The notes below the pieces were generated by a model that was not told the DNA's origin, ran no database searches, and saw only the letters and a program-made list of their open reading frames with translations. Below are positions 11,255-24,000 of a DNA stretch of 64,000 nucleotides, piece by piece. How positions within the stretch are numbered: the first letter of the stretch is position 1; the number at the start of each line of letters is the position of its first letter. A program made the position numbers and the translations under genes. This DNA is from Protula sp. h YS-2021 (lineage: Eukaryota; Annelida; Polychaeta; Sabellida; Serpulidae). Location of the stretch: positions 98,211,804 through 98,275,803 of the forward strand of contig OX457025.1 of the NCBI GenBank assembly GCA_949752745.1, read 5' to 3'.

Positions 11255-14200
11255 GTAGGTTATGTTAGTTATTATATTAGTCACCAATCATAATTGAAAT
11301 CAACTATTCATGATTGTTTTAATGAATCTTCCGCAAGTATTATTTGCTGAAAATCATTTGTAATCATAGACAGAAATGTTTAAAGCATGCATTATCTACT
11401 GTTGTAATTGGTTCACTTTTGGGATTATTTTACAATTTAACCTATTGTATTTCAACTTAAATTACAAAAGTAACACTTTCTGTGAGGTAGCCATCCTTAT
11501 TAGAAAATAGAACAAAACAATTTAAATAAAATCATTTTACTCAAGATCACGTTGATAAATAAATTTTATAGAATCTTAGATAGCTATTGCACTCTGCTTT
11601 CATTTTCTAAATTCAGTAAAGTCTTTAATCTCGCTGTGTTATTTCTGTCATTTCATCCGAATGTACTTAGGCTGGATTTTTTTCTCTAGGACCTCTTATT
11701 TACATTTTATCATTTAGATTTAAGGAAGTTAATTTCTTTGTTGTGGTCATCTTAAAAATGTATATGACTCAATTCATTTCGTCTTTAATTTTAATCAATG
11801 GTATCAGACAAATTACACACCAAATTCTTTACTTCATCCATAATTAACAAAATTTCTAGATCGCGAAAAGAATACTGCTAATTTCAATTGGAATTTGTTG
11901 TAAGAGGTCACAAAAATAACTCGACATATCATTCAATTACTTTGAAGTAGACAGCTGTCAATCCAGCTAAATCTGCGAATACGTAAAATAATACGGTATA
12001 CTTAAATGAGAGATGGTACGCGAGGTATCCGGGATCTTATTGCATAAATACTATTAGAAAATTAAAGAAGCTGATATGCTTAGTTCAAAAATCGGATTTG
12101 TTCATATTATGCAATTTGTTTCCAAATGCAGGTTTCAAATGTCTGCTTCTTTCCGCTATGTTATACGATCCATAAATATGAATACACATGATATTATTCA
12201 TATTTTACTATTTACGTTGGTGATGAATCTACATGAGGTAGGTTATGTTGGTTATTATATCAGTCACCAACCATAATTGAAATCAACTATTCCTACTTGT
12301 TTTAATTAATCGTCCTCAAGCATTATTTCCTGAAAAACATTTGTAATTGTAGACAGAAATGATTAATGCATGTATTATCTACTGTTGTGATTGGATCACT
12401 TCAGGACGTAAGTATATAATAAAGCAGCAGTGTCTTGCTGTTTTGTATCTTCCTGTAGTGTTCCTTCTTATATTTCTCTACAAACATATAATATCGGTGC
12501 GCACGCTGGGAGTCTCATGTACTTTTCCAGACAGATAAAAGAGTTTCAAACATGCTCATAAGCTGAGTTAAATACTTCTCTGCAAAAATTTCTTTATATT
12601 TAGAAATTGTTATTGCATCATGCATTCTGAAATTGAGTACTGCTACATAAATGCTTAATTCGAATATATCTTATAGATCTGTAACTCTCGTATATTATAT
12701 GTTATTTTTAAGTAAATAGCAAAAAATATTGATAACTTTACTGAAAGCTTCTAAAATTTAAATTTCTTTTCTTAAACAATTCTAACTTAAGTCTTACAAC
12801 TGTGTGCTGTTTTTATGATGTCGCCATGTACGCTTTGTGTAACAAATTAGCAAAATTATTTGCGGAGCTGAAAAGATTTTGACGAATTATCTGGAATAAA
12901 ACTTGTCATATTTAGAATCAGTTTATCAGCTTCCCCAGAACGACAAAAAATCAATGTTATAACAAAACATTAAATCCTTATATCAAAAACAAAATTCCAA
13001 ACGATTAATGAGTTTGTCACTACCTTGTCATCATTGATTGCAGTTTCTTACTATTGTCCAATTAGCCGCATTCGTGAAAAAACGTTTGTACAGAGTGTAA
13101 CTTTTCCAGACCTATTTATCATATATGCTGAAAATTATAACAAATGCCCCTCAAGAAAGCCACGTTAAAGCAGATGGCACCATACGCGGTTGGTTATTCT
13201 ACAAATCTAAAAAATTTTGGATTATTTTACAATTTATACTATTGTATTTCAACTTAAATTACAAAAGTAACCTTTCTGTGAGGTAGCCATCCTTATTTAA
13301 AAAATGGAACAAAACAATTTAAAAAATCATTTTACTCAAGATCACGTTGATAAATAAATTTTATAGAATCTTAGATGGCTATTGCACTCTGCTTTCATTT
13401 TCTAAATTCAGTTAAGTCTTTAATCTCGCTGTGTTATTTCTGTCATTTCATCTGAACGTACCTGGTTTCTTTTTACTCTAGGGCTTCTTATTTACATTTT
13501 ATTATTTAGATTTAAAGAATTTAATTTCTTTGTTGCGGTCATTTTGAAAATGCATGCGACTCAATTCATTTCGTCTTTAATTTTAATCAATGGTATCAGA
13601 CACTTTCCACACCAAATTCTTTACTTCATCCGTAATTAACAAAATTTCTAGATCGCGAAAAGAATACGGCTAATTTCAATTGGAATTTGTTGTAAGAGGT
13701 CACAAAAATAACTCGACATATCATTCAATCACTTTGAAGTAGACAGCTGTCAATCCAGCTAAATCTGTGAATACGTAAAAAAAGTGTGTTCGGTTAACTT
13801 AAACGAGAGATGGTATGCGAGGTATCTGGGATCTTATTGCATAAATACTATTAGAAAATTAAAGAAGCTGATATGTTTAGTTCAAAAATCGGATTTGTTC
13901 ATATTATGCAATTTGTTTCAAAATGCAGGTTTCAAATGTCTACTTCTTTCCGCTATGTTATACGATCCATAAATATGAATACACATGATATTATTTATAT
14001 TTTACTTTTTACGTTGGTGTGAATCTACATGAGGTAGGTTATGTTGGTTATTATATCAGTCACCAACCATAATTGAAATCAACTATTCCTACTTGTTTTA
14101 ATTAATCGTCCTCAAGCATTATTTCCTGAAAAACATTTGTAATTGTAGACAGAAATGATTAATGCATGTATTATCTACTGTTGTGATTGGATCACTTCAG

Positions 14201-16208
14201 GACGTAAGTATATAATAAAGCAGCAGTGTCTTGCTGTTTTGTATCTTCCTGTAGTGTTCCTTCTTATATTTCTCTACAAACATATAATATCGGTGCACAC
14301 GCTGGGAGTCTCATGTACTTTTCCAGACAGATGAAAGAGTTTTGAACATGCTCATAAGCTGAGTTAAATACTTATCTGCAAAAATTTCTTTATATTTAGA
14401 AATTGTTATTGCATCATGCATTCTGAAATTGAGTACTGCTACATAAATGCTTAATTCCAATATATCTTATAGATCTGTAACTCTCGTATATTATATGTTA
14501 TTTTTAAGTAAATAGCAAAAAATATTGATAACTTTACTGAAAGCTTCTAAAATTTAAATTTCTTTTCTTAAACAATTCTAACTTAAGTCTTACAACTGTG
14601 TGCTGTTTTTATGATGTCGCCATGTACGCTTTGTGTAACAAATTAGCAAAATTATTTGCGGAGCTGAAAAGATTTTGACGAATTATCTGGAATAAAACTT
14701 GTCATATTTAGAATCAGTTTATCAGCTTCCCAACAACGACAAAAAATCAATGTTATAACAAAACATTAAATCCTTATATCAAAAAGAAAATTCCAAACGA
14801 TCAATGTGTTTGTCACTACCTTGTCATCATTGATTGCAATTTCTTACTATTGTTCAATTAGCCGCATTCGTGAAAAAACGTTTGTACAGAGTGTAACTTT
14901 TCCAGACCTATTTATCATATATGCTGAAAATTATAACAAATGCCCGTCAAGAAAGCCACGTTAAAGCAGATGGCACCATACGCGGTTGCTTATTCTACAA
15001 ATCTAAAAATTTTTGGATTATTTTACAATTTATACTATTGTATTTCAACTTAAATTACAAAAGTAACCTTTCTGTGAGGTAGCCATCCTTATTTAAAAAA
15101 TGGAACAAAACAATTAAAAAATCATTTTACTCAAGATCACGTTGATAAATAAATTTTATAGAATCTTAGATGGCTATTGCACTCTGCTTTCATTTTCTAA
15201 ATTCAGTTAAGTCTTTAATCTCGCTGTGTTATTTCTGTCATTTCATCTGAACGTACCTGGTTTCTTTTTACTCTAGGGCTTCTTATTTACATTTTATTAT
15301 TTAGATTTAACGAAATTAATTTCTTTGTTGTGGTCATTTTGAAAATGCATGCGACTCAATTCATTTCGTCTTTAATTTTAATCAATGGTATCAGACACTT
15401 TCCACACCAAATTCTTTACTTCATCCGTAATTAACAAAATTTCTAGATCGCGAAAAGAATACGGCTAATTTCAATTGGAATATGTTGTAAGAGGTCACAA
15501 AAATAACTCGACATATCATTCAATCACTTTGAAGTAGACAGCTGTCAATCCAGCTAAATCTGCGAATACGTAAAAAAGTGTGTTCGGTTAACTTAAACGA
15601 GAGATGGTATGCGAGGTATCTGGGATCTTATTGCATAAATACTATTAGAAAATTAAAGAAGCTGATATGTTTAGTTCAAAAATCGGATTTGTTCATATTA
15701 TGCAATTTGTTTCCAAATGCAGGTTTCAAATGTCTACTTCTTTCCGCTATGTTATACAATCCATAAATATGAATACACATGATATTATTTATATTTTACT
15801 TTTTACGTTGGTGTGAATCTACATGAGGTAGGTTATGTTGGTTATTATATCAGTCACCAACCATAATTGAAATCAACTATTCCTACTTGTTTTAATTAAT
15901 CGTCCTCAAGCATTATTTCCTGAAAAACATTTGTAATTGTAGACAGAAATGATTAATGCATGTATTATCTACTGTTGTGATTGGATCACTTCAGGACGTA
16001 AGTATATAATAAAGCAGCAGTGTCTTGCTGTTTTGTATCTTCCTGTAGTGTTCCTTCTTATATTTCTCTACAAACATATAATATCGGTGCACACGCTGGG
16101 AGTCTCATGTACTTTTCCAGACAGATGAAAGAGTTTTGAACATGCTCATAAGCTGAGTTAAATACTTAGCTGCAAAAATTTCTTTATATTTAGAAATTGT
16201 TATTGCAT

Positions 16209-16337
16209 TGTAATGTATGTGGGTTCAAGATTAAATAAAAGAAACACATCCGCTTGTCACTAAATTCTATTACCGACTAAAATGAGGTGTGAGCAAGTCG
16301 GGAAAGGGAAGGATGGGGGCCGTCTCAATACATTACA
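16209..16337 (-). repeat. 3' LTR of the Ty3/gypsy element
   Basis: 129 bp, TG...CA ends inside 7-bp inverted termini TGTAATG/CATTACA. Flanked on the left by the target duplication GCAT. Confidence 0.95.
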
Positions 16338-16350
16338 GTTCTCCCCGGGA
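16338..16350 (-). other. Candidate polypurine tract
   Basis: On the minus strand, cccggggagaac lies directly against the 3' LTR. The GGGGAGA core is the purine run expected to prime plus-strand synthesis. Confidence 0.6.
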
Positions 16351-16795
16351 AATAATTAAAATTAATTAAGTATTAACAAATTAATTTTCATTTTATCAAA
16401 CTTTTGTTTTTGTGTTAACAGTTAATGCAGTTGTAGCATCGGTGTGATCCTGATGCCAGCTGTTCCGTTCGAGGTCACTGTAAACATTGTAAAATGCACG
16501 CGTGTAGATAACAAGTGCACCGCATGAAACCAAATAGCTTTGTGCCTTTTTTTTCAGGAACCTTTTCACAGAATAATTTTTTTTAAGTTAATTTAACGGG
16601 GGGGGGGGGGGGGGGGGCTAGCACCTTAACAATATTCACTATATGTATTGCATTCTCTTGCTCGTCACCCTTTTCTACTTGTATTACTATGTGATTATAT
16701 GAAACATTTAAAACTCGACTGTCATTTGCAAACAGGTTTAGTTTACTCAAGCCTTGCTTAAAATGTTCAACTAACAACTATTCAATAAATGAGTG

Positions 16796-19700
16796 TCATT
16801 TCTTATTAAGTGATTGCCACGGGATGCTTTCTCCGTATAACTGGGTTGCTGGTTTTATTCTTGTCGATCTTCTTGGTTCAGCTGTTGTTGTTATTCTTGG
16901 AGAGCTGATAATCTGCTGATTGCTTTTTGGAGAGGGTGGCAAATTTGGCATTATACTGGTTCTGGAATCTGGTTCTTGGGTTTCGGTTATGCTGTCACCT
17001 GGTGTTTCCGTTGTCATGTTTTGACTGGTACTCTGCATTTGGTCCGCATGGCGTCTCAATATCAGGCCACTGTCGGTTTGCGTTTTGTAATTTAGTAGCC
17101 CGTCTCTCCTTACGACCGTAGCTGCCTGCCATTGGGCATTTCTGTTGCTTGAAAAGTCTTTAATTAAAACACGCTGTCCCTCTTCAAATTGGCGCAGCTT
17201 GTAGTTGTTTTTCGGTGATTGGTTGTTCATCTTATCGACTTGTTCTTTCAGCGATGGTTTGAGTAAGTCAAATCGCGTTCTCAGTCTGCGATTAAACATA
17301 AGAAAACCCGGGGTTTCCCCAGTGGTTGTATGTGGCGTGTTTCTGTACATGAACAGAAATTTATTCATTTTCTCGCCGAGAGAGAAATTACTGTCTTTCA
17401 TTGCACGCATTTTCTTCTTGAATTCTTGAATGAGGCGTTCCGCTTGGCCGTTCTGTTTTGCTAAGTACGCAGCACCTGTAATGTGTTTTATACCGTTCAT
17501 TTTGCAGAATGTCGCAAATTCTGCTGATTTGAAGCATGTGGCATTGTCACTGACCAACAGTCGTGGTATTCCGTAAATTGCAAAAACGCTTCTCAGCACT
17601 GACGTGACGCATTTCGTTGATGTGGTGTTGGTTATTTCTATTATAGGCCACTTTGAGAAGGCGTCAACGATTACGAGAAACATTTTCCCCATAAATGGAC
17701 CTGCGAAATCGAGATGTACTCTGTCGAATGGGCGATCAGGGTACTTCCATGAGCAGAGTTTGCTTTCCGGTGGCGATTTCATGTGTTGTGCACACGCTGT
17801 GCATTCGCGGCATATTTGTTCCAGCCGGCTGTCTAGGCCTGGAAACCACAAATATGATCTTGCAATGGCCTTCATTTTCACAACACCTTGATGACCGTCG
17901 TGGAGTTTGTGCAATATCTTGTCACGGAGCTTTGCTGGAATCACAACTCTTGATCCCCAAAATAGTACTCCTAATTGCACAGACATCTCATCGCGACGTA
18001 GATAATATGGCTTAAATAGGCCATCTTTTTCTGACCAGCTTCCGGTCTGTAGTGACTGGTACACCTTGCTGAGAACAGGGTCTTTGCGCGTGTAGAATTT
18101 AATATCGCCGCTATTTAACGGGATAGCGTCGAGCTGTCGTAGCTCAAATATATCGGCTCCGTCAACCTGGTTGTCGTTTGCGCTGTTGTGTGGTAAAGGT
18201 AACCGTGAGAGGCTGTCACAGTTCATGTGGTCGCGTGCCGATCTGTGCATTATTGTGTAATGCATCCCCGTTAAAAATACGGCATAACCTTGTAGGCGTG
18301 TTGCTGTCATTGCCGGTATTCCTTTCTCTGGATGGAATATCGCCGACAACGGCTTGTTGTCGACCACTAGTTAGAAGTGTCGACCGTAGAGGTAATGATA
18401 CAGCTTCTTTATCCCCCACACAATTGCCAGAGCCTCTTTGTGGATGTGACTGTAGTTGCGCTCGGCTTTCTTTAGTGTACGTGAGAGAAATACAACGGGT
18501 CTTTCTGTGTTATCCGGCATTTTGTGGGACATCGCTACACCGATTCCATTCGGTCCTGCATCACACTGCACGTATACCGGTAACTTCGGATCGTAGTGTG
18601 TTAACACACGGTCAGACGCTATAGCACGTTTTGCCTTTACGAAAGATGCTTCATGTCCTTTTTCCCATACAAAGCGAGTGTTTTTCTCAGTCAGTGCGTA
18701 GAGAGGTGCCAATATCTTTGAGATATTTGGTAGAAAGCGATGATAATAGTTGATCAGACCGAGAAAACTTCTCACTTGCTTCGCAGTAGTGGGGGTGGGA
18801 GCTTCGAGTATTGCTCGCGTTTTCTTTGTGTCCTGCTGCAAGCCTTCTGATGTGATTCTGTGTCCGCAAAAATCGATTGCCGGCTTGAAGAATTCACACT
18901 TCTCTGCGTTTGCTTTAATCCCGTATTTTTCTAGGCGAGAAATCACGGTTTCTAGACGCCTAAGATGCTCGTCGTCGCTGGGACCTGTTACGACAATGTC
19001 GTCAATAATGCACTTCACACCTGGGATTCCTTCTAGGATTGTATCCATCGCCCTTTGCCACTTAGCTGCCGAGTCTGTAACTCCGTAAGGTAGGCGATTG
19101 AATGTGTATAGTCCCTTGTGAGTGGCGATAGTGAGGTATTTCCTGTACTCCGCATCTACTTCCATATTAAGGTAGGCTTGTCGGACATCTAGTTTTGAGA
19201 ATTTCTGCCCACCTGCAAAGGATGCAAAAATATCCTGAATAAAAGGAAGTGGGTACTGCTCAGGTACGAGCTGTGGATTCAGTGTTTGTTTATAATCGGC
19301 GCATATCCTGATGTCACCGGACTTCTTCACTACAGTGACTATTGGGCTGGCGTAATCCGAGTGTTCCACTTTTGAGATGATCCCTTCCCTCTCTAGCCTG
19401 TCAAGTTCCATCTCAACCTTTCCGCGGATAGCATAAGGCACTGGTCTGGCTTTGAAGAAAACAGGCTGGGCGTCATCTTTCAGTCGGAATTTAGCAGTAA
19501 TGCCCTGGAGCTTTCCTGTGCCTGGCTTAAACACGGCTTGATGGCGATTTATGATTTCTGTGACCTTTGAGTCGTGATCTTTCGCCTTACTTGTGTGGCT
19601 ACTGTTCACTTTGTTTATCTGTTCAGCAACGGTTACGCACTTAATCTCAGCCCAGTTCAGTTGAAATGTTCTCAACGCGTCTCTCCCAAAGAGTGAGTTG

Positions 19701-20845
19701 GAACCATTTCTCACGACCTGAAATGTAATTTTTTTCTTTTGTCCATGAAGTTTGACGTGTGACTCAAACTTTCCCACGGGTTTAAGTAATTCACCGCTGT
19801 ATGTCTGTAACGTGACACTGCTGTTTTCAAGCTTTCTCCCTGGAAAATGTTTCTTGAAAACGCATTCTGGCATAATCGTGAGAGCACTGCCCGTGTCGAT
19901 CTCCATAGCGATAGGTTGTCCCTGTACTTTCGGATAGATCATCAATTTATCCGTTTTCTCCGGCGCCGATATTCCATTCACGTTGAAATAGTACACATCG
20001 TCGAGGCATTCCTCATCTGAATTTTTGTCCAGCTGATGGACTTTCTCTGACCGTTTACCAGAGCGGGGTCTAGTTTTTGGTCTCGCGCCTGTCTGTGTGG
20101 GTTGCTCTCGTTTTCGTTTGCTCAGACAAGCCCGCTCAATATGGCCGATTTTGCCGCAGTGACGACACTCAGTGTTAATAAATCGGCAAGAGCGTTGATC
20201 GTGGTCTCCGTTGCAGCGGATGCAACGCTTTGGATGCTTCTGTTTCTTCTCCGGAACCCTAGTGTGAGTCGGTCGTTTGGGGTTCTTCTGTACGTAATGT
20301 ACGTCATCACTCCCCTTGGGATTAATCTTCTCCGTTTCAGAACATGCCTGCTCGTATGATTTCGCTATTTTCACTGCAGTTGTAAAGTCTAAATCGTCTT
20401 TAGATAATAGTTGTTTTTGCACATGCGCATTGTTCACACCCACGATAAATTGATCACGCAGATTCTCGGAAAGTGCAGCGCCTTCATACCCACAGTGGAT
20501 GGTTAGTTGTTTTAACGCAGCCACGTAGTCTAAAACTGATTCACCGTCATTTTGCATACGCTTGTGAAAACGATACCTTTCAGCAGTAACTAGAGGTTTT
20601 GGCGAAAAATGATTTTTCAGGCTTGCAACTAGTTCATCAAATGTTTTCTCGTGCGGTGCTTCTAGTGAAACGAGGGTTTTGAGCAGTTTATAAGTTTTAC
20701 CTCCGAGTAGGGTGAGAAGAGCTGGTGTTTTCTTTCCGTTGGGTATCTCATTCACAGCAAAAAATTGCGTCAGACGTTCACAGTAACTATCCCAATCGTC
20801 GTTTTGTTCATCAAACGGCTCAATTTTACCGATAACTCCGGCCAT
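16796..20845 (-). pseudogene. gag-pol of the Ty3/gypsy element, one in-frame stop
   Basis: A single frame starts at ATG 20845 (MAGVIGKIEPFDEQ) and ends at 16796, about 1349 codons. Gag carries two zinc knuckles (CIRCNGDHDQRSC, CRHCGKIGHIERAC). The aspartic protease shows MEIDTGSALTIM. The reverse transcriptase shows SKLDVRQAYL and the catalytic IIDDIVV. RNase H follows. Integrase has an H-H-C-C zinc site (HDGHQG...CRECTAC) and the DDE core (HLDFAGPF, SDNATCF, NGQAERL). A TAA at 18371-18373 interrupts the frame at the RT/RNase H junction, just after YGRHF. The frame is otherwise intact, so the element was probably active until recently. No chromodomain is evident. Confidence 0.92.
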
Positions 20846-20931
20846 GTTAAGTGTGTTTATGCACAAAGTTTTTTTTTCAATATACAATATAGAGCAAGGC
20901 AGTATCTTAATTAGTATCGTCTTATTCAGTA

Positions 20932-20944
20932 ATCCTCGTCGCCA
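20932..20944 (-). other. Primer binding site, tRNA-Ser type
   Basis: Two bases inside the 5' LTR, the minus strand reads TGGCGACGAGGAT. This is complementary to the CCA end of eukaryotic tRNA-Ser sequences I know (family knowledge, not searched). Confidence 0.75.
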
Positions 20945-20946
20945 TT

Positions 20947-21075
20947 TGTAATGTATGTGGGTTCAAGATTAAATAAAAGAAACACATCCGCTTGTCACTA
21001 AATTCTATTACCGACTAAAATGAGGTGTGAGCAAGTCTGGAAAGGGAAGGATGGGGGCCGTCTCAATACATTACA
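20947..21075 (-). repeat. 5' LTR of the Ty3/gypsy element
   Basis: Same 129-bp sequence as the 3' LTR with one visible difference (agtctgg against agtcggg). Followed by the GCAT target duplication. Confidence 0.95.
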
Positions 21076-24000
21076 GCATCATGCATTCTGAAATTGAGTA
21101 CTGCTACATAAATGCTTAATTCCAATATATCTTATAGATCTGTAACTCTTGTATATTATATGTTATTTTTAAGTAAATAGCAAAAAATATTGATAACTTT
21201 ACTGAAAGCTTCCAAAATTTAAATTTCTTTTCTTAAACAATTCTAACTTAAGTCTTACAACTGTGTGCTGTTTTTATGATGTCGCCATGTACGCTTTGTG
21301 TAACAAATTAGCAAAATTATTTGCGGAGCTGAAAAGATTTTGACGAATTATCTGGAATAAAACTTGTCATATTTAGAATCAGTTTATCAGCTTCCCCACA
21401 ACGACAAAAAATCAATGTTATAACAAAACAGTAAATCCTTATATCAAAAACAAAATTCCAAACGATTAATGAGTTTGTCACTACCTTGTCATCATTGATT
21501 GCAATTTCTTACTATTGTCCAATTAGCCGCATTCGTGAAAAAACGTTTGTACAGAGTGTAACTTTTCCAGACCTTACTATAAGATATGCTGAAAATTATA
21601 ACAAATGCCCGTCAAGAAAGCCACGTTAAAGCAGATGGCACCATACGCGGTTGGTTATTCTACAAATCTAAAAATTTTTGGATTATTTTACAATTTATAC
21701 TATTGTATTTCAACTTAAATTACAAAAGTAACCTTTCTGTGAGGTAGCCATCCTTATTTAAAAAATGGAACAAAACAATTAAAAAAATCATTTTACTCAA
21801 GATCACGTTGATAAATAAATTTTATAGAATCTTAGATGGCTATTGCACTCTGCTTTCATTTTCTAAATTCAGTTAAGTCTTTAATCTCGCTGTGTTATTT
21901 CTGTCATTTCATCTGAACGTACCTGGTTTCTTTTTACTCTAGGGCTTCTTATTTACATTTTATTATTTAGATTTAAAGAATTTAATTTCTTTGCTGTGGT
22001 CATTTTGAAAATGCATGCGACTCAATTCATTTCGTCTTTAATTTTAATCAATGGTATCAGACACTTTCCACACCAAATTCTTTACTTCATCCGTAATTAA
22101 CAAAATTTCTAGATCGCGAAAAGAATACGGCTAATTTCAATTGGAATATGTTGTAAGAGGTCACAAAAATAACTCGACATATCATTCAATCACTTTGAAG
22201 TAGACAGCTGTCAATCCAGCTAAATCTGCGAATACGTAAAAAAGTGTGTTCGGTTAACTTAAACGAGAGATGGTATGCGAGGTATCTGGGATCTTATTGC
22301 ATAAATACTATTAGAAAATTAAAGAAGCTGATATGTTTAGTTCAAAAATCGGATTTGTTCATATTATGCAATTTGTTTCCAAATGCAGGTTTCAAATGTC
22401 TACTTCTTTCCGCTATGTTATACAATCCATAAATATGAATACACATGATATTATTTATATTTTACTTTTTACGTTGGTGTGACTCTACATGAGGTAGGTT
22501 ATGTTGGTTATTATATCAGTCACCAACCATAATTGAAATCAACTATTCCTACTTGTTTTAATTAATCGTCCTCAAGCATTATTTCCTGAAAAACATTTGT
22601 AATTGTAGACAGAAATGATTAATGCATGTATTATCTACTGTTGTGATTGGATCACTTCAGGACGTAAGTATATAATAAAGCAGCAGTGTCTTGCTGTTTT
22701 GTATCTTCCTGTAGTGTTCCTTCTTATATTTCTCTACAAACATATAATATCGGTGCACACGCTGGGAGTCTCATGTACTTTTCAGACAGATGAAAGAGTT
22801 TTGAACATGCTCATAAGCTGAGTTAAATACTTATCTGCAAAAATTTCTTTATATTTAGAAATTGTTATTGCATCATGCATTCTGAAATTGAGTACTGCTA
22901 CATAAATGCTTAATTCCAATATATCTTATAGATCTGTAACTCTTGTATATTATATGTTATTTTTAAGTAAATAGCAAAAAATATTGATAACTTTACTGAA
23001 AGCTTCCAAAATTTAAATTTCTTTTCTTAAACAATTCTAACTTAAGTCTTACAACTGTGTGCTGTTTTTATGATGTCGCCATGTACGCTTTGTGTAACAA
23101 ATTAGCAAAATTATTTGCGGAGCTGAAAAGATTTTGACGAATTATCTGGAATAAAACTTGTCATATTTAGAATCAGTTTATCAGCTTCCCCACAACGACA
23201 AAAAATCAATGTTATAACAAAACAGTAAATCCTTATATCAAAAACAAAATTCCAAACGATTAATGAGTTTGTCACTACCTTGTCATCATTGATTGCAATT
23301 TCTTACTATTGTCCAATTAGCCGCATTCGTGAAAAAACGTTTGTACAGAGTGTAACTTTTCCAGACCTTACTATAAGATATGCTGAAAATTATAACAAAT
23401 GCCCGTCAAGAAAGCCACGTTAAAGCAGATGGCACCATACGCGGTTGGTTATTCTACAAATCTAAAAATTTTTGGATTATTTTACAATTTATACTATTGT
23501 ATTTCAACTTAAATTACAAAAGTAACCTTTCTGTGAGGTAGCCATCCTTATTTAAAAAATGGAACAAAACAATTAAAAAAATCATTTTACTCAAGATCAC
23601 GTTGATAAATAAATTTTATAGAATCTTAGATGGCTATTGCACTCTGCTTTCATTTTCTAAATTCAGTTAAGTCTTTAATCTCGCTGTGTTATTTCTGTCA
23701 TTTCATCTGAACGTACCTGGTTTCTTTTTACTCTAGGGCTTCTTATTTACATTTTATTATTTAGATTTAAAGAATTTAATTTCTTTGCTGTGGTCATTTT
23801 GAAAATGCATGCGACTCAATTCATTTCGTCTTTAATTTTAATCAATGGTATCAGACACTTTCCACACCAAATTCTTTACTTCATCCGTAATTAACAAAAT
23901 TTCTAGATCGCGAAAAGAATACGGCTAATTTCAATTGGAATATGTTGTAAGAGGTCACAAAAATAACTCGACATATCATTCAATCACTTTGAAGTAGACA

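Larger units (their letters stand above)
16209..21075 (-). mobile_element. Ty3/gypsy LTR retrotransposon (Mag-like), nested in the tandem array
   Basis: A complete 4867-bp element on the minus strand, with 129-bp LTRs that start TGTAATG and end CATTACA and a 4-bp GCAT duplication at 16205-16208 and 21076-21079. The two LTRs differ by one base by eye, so insertion was recent. It sits in one 1.79-kb unit, splitting ttattgcat/catgcattc. Gag and Pol share one frame, interrupted by a single stop. A G-run of about 19 bases lies at 16600-16618, between pol and the 3' LTR. The clade assignment (Mag-like, similar to the K02A2.6 group) is from general protein pattern and a tRNA-Ser-like primer site. 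Confidence 0.95.
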
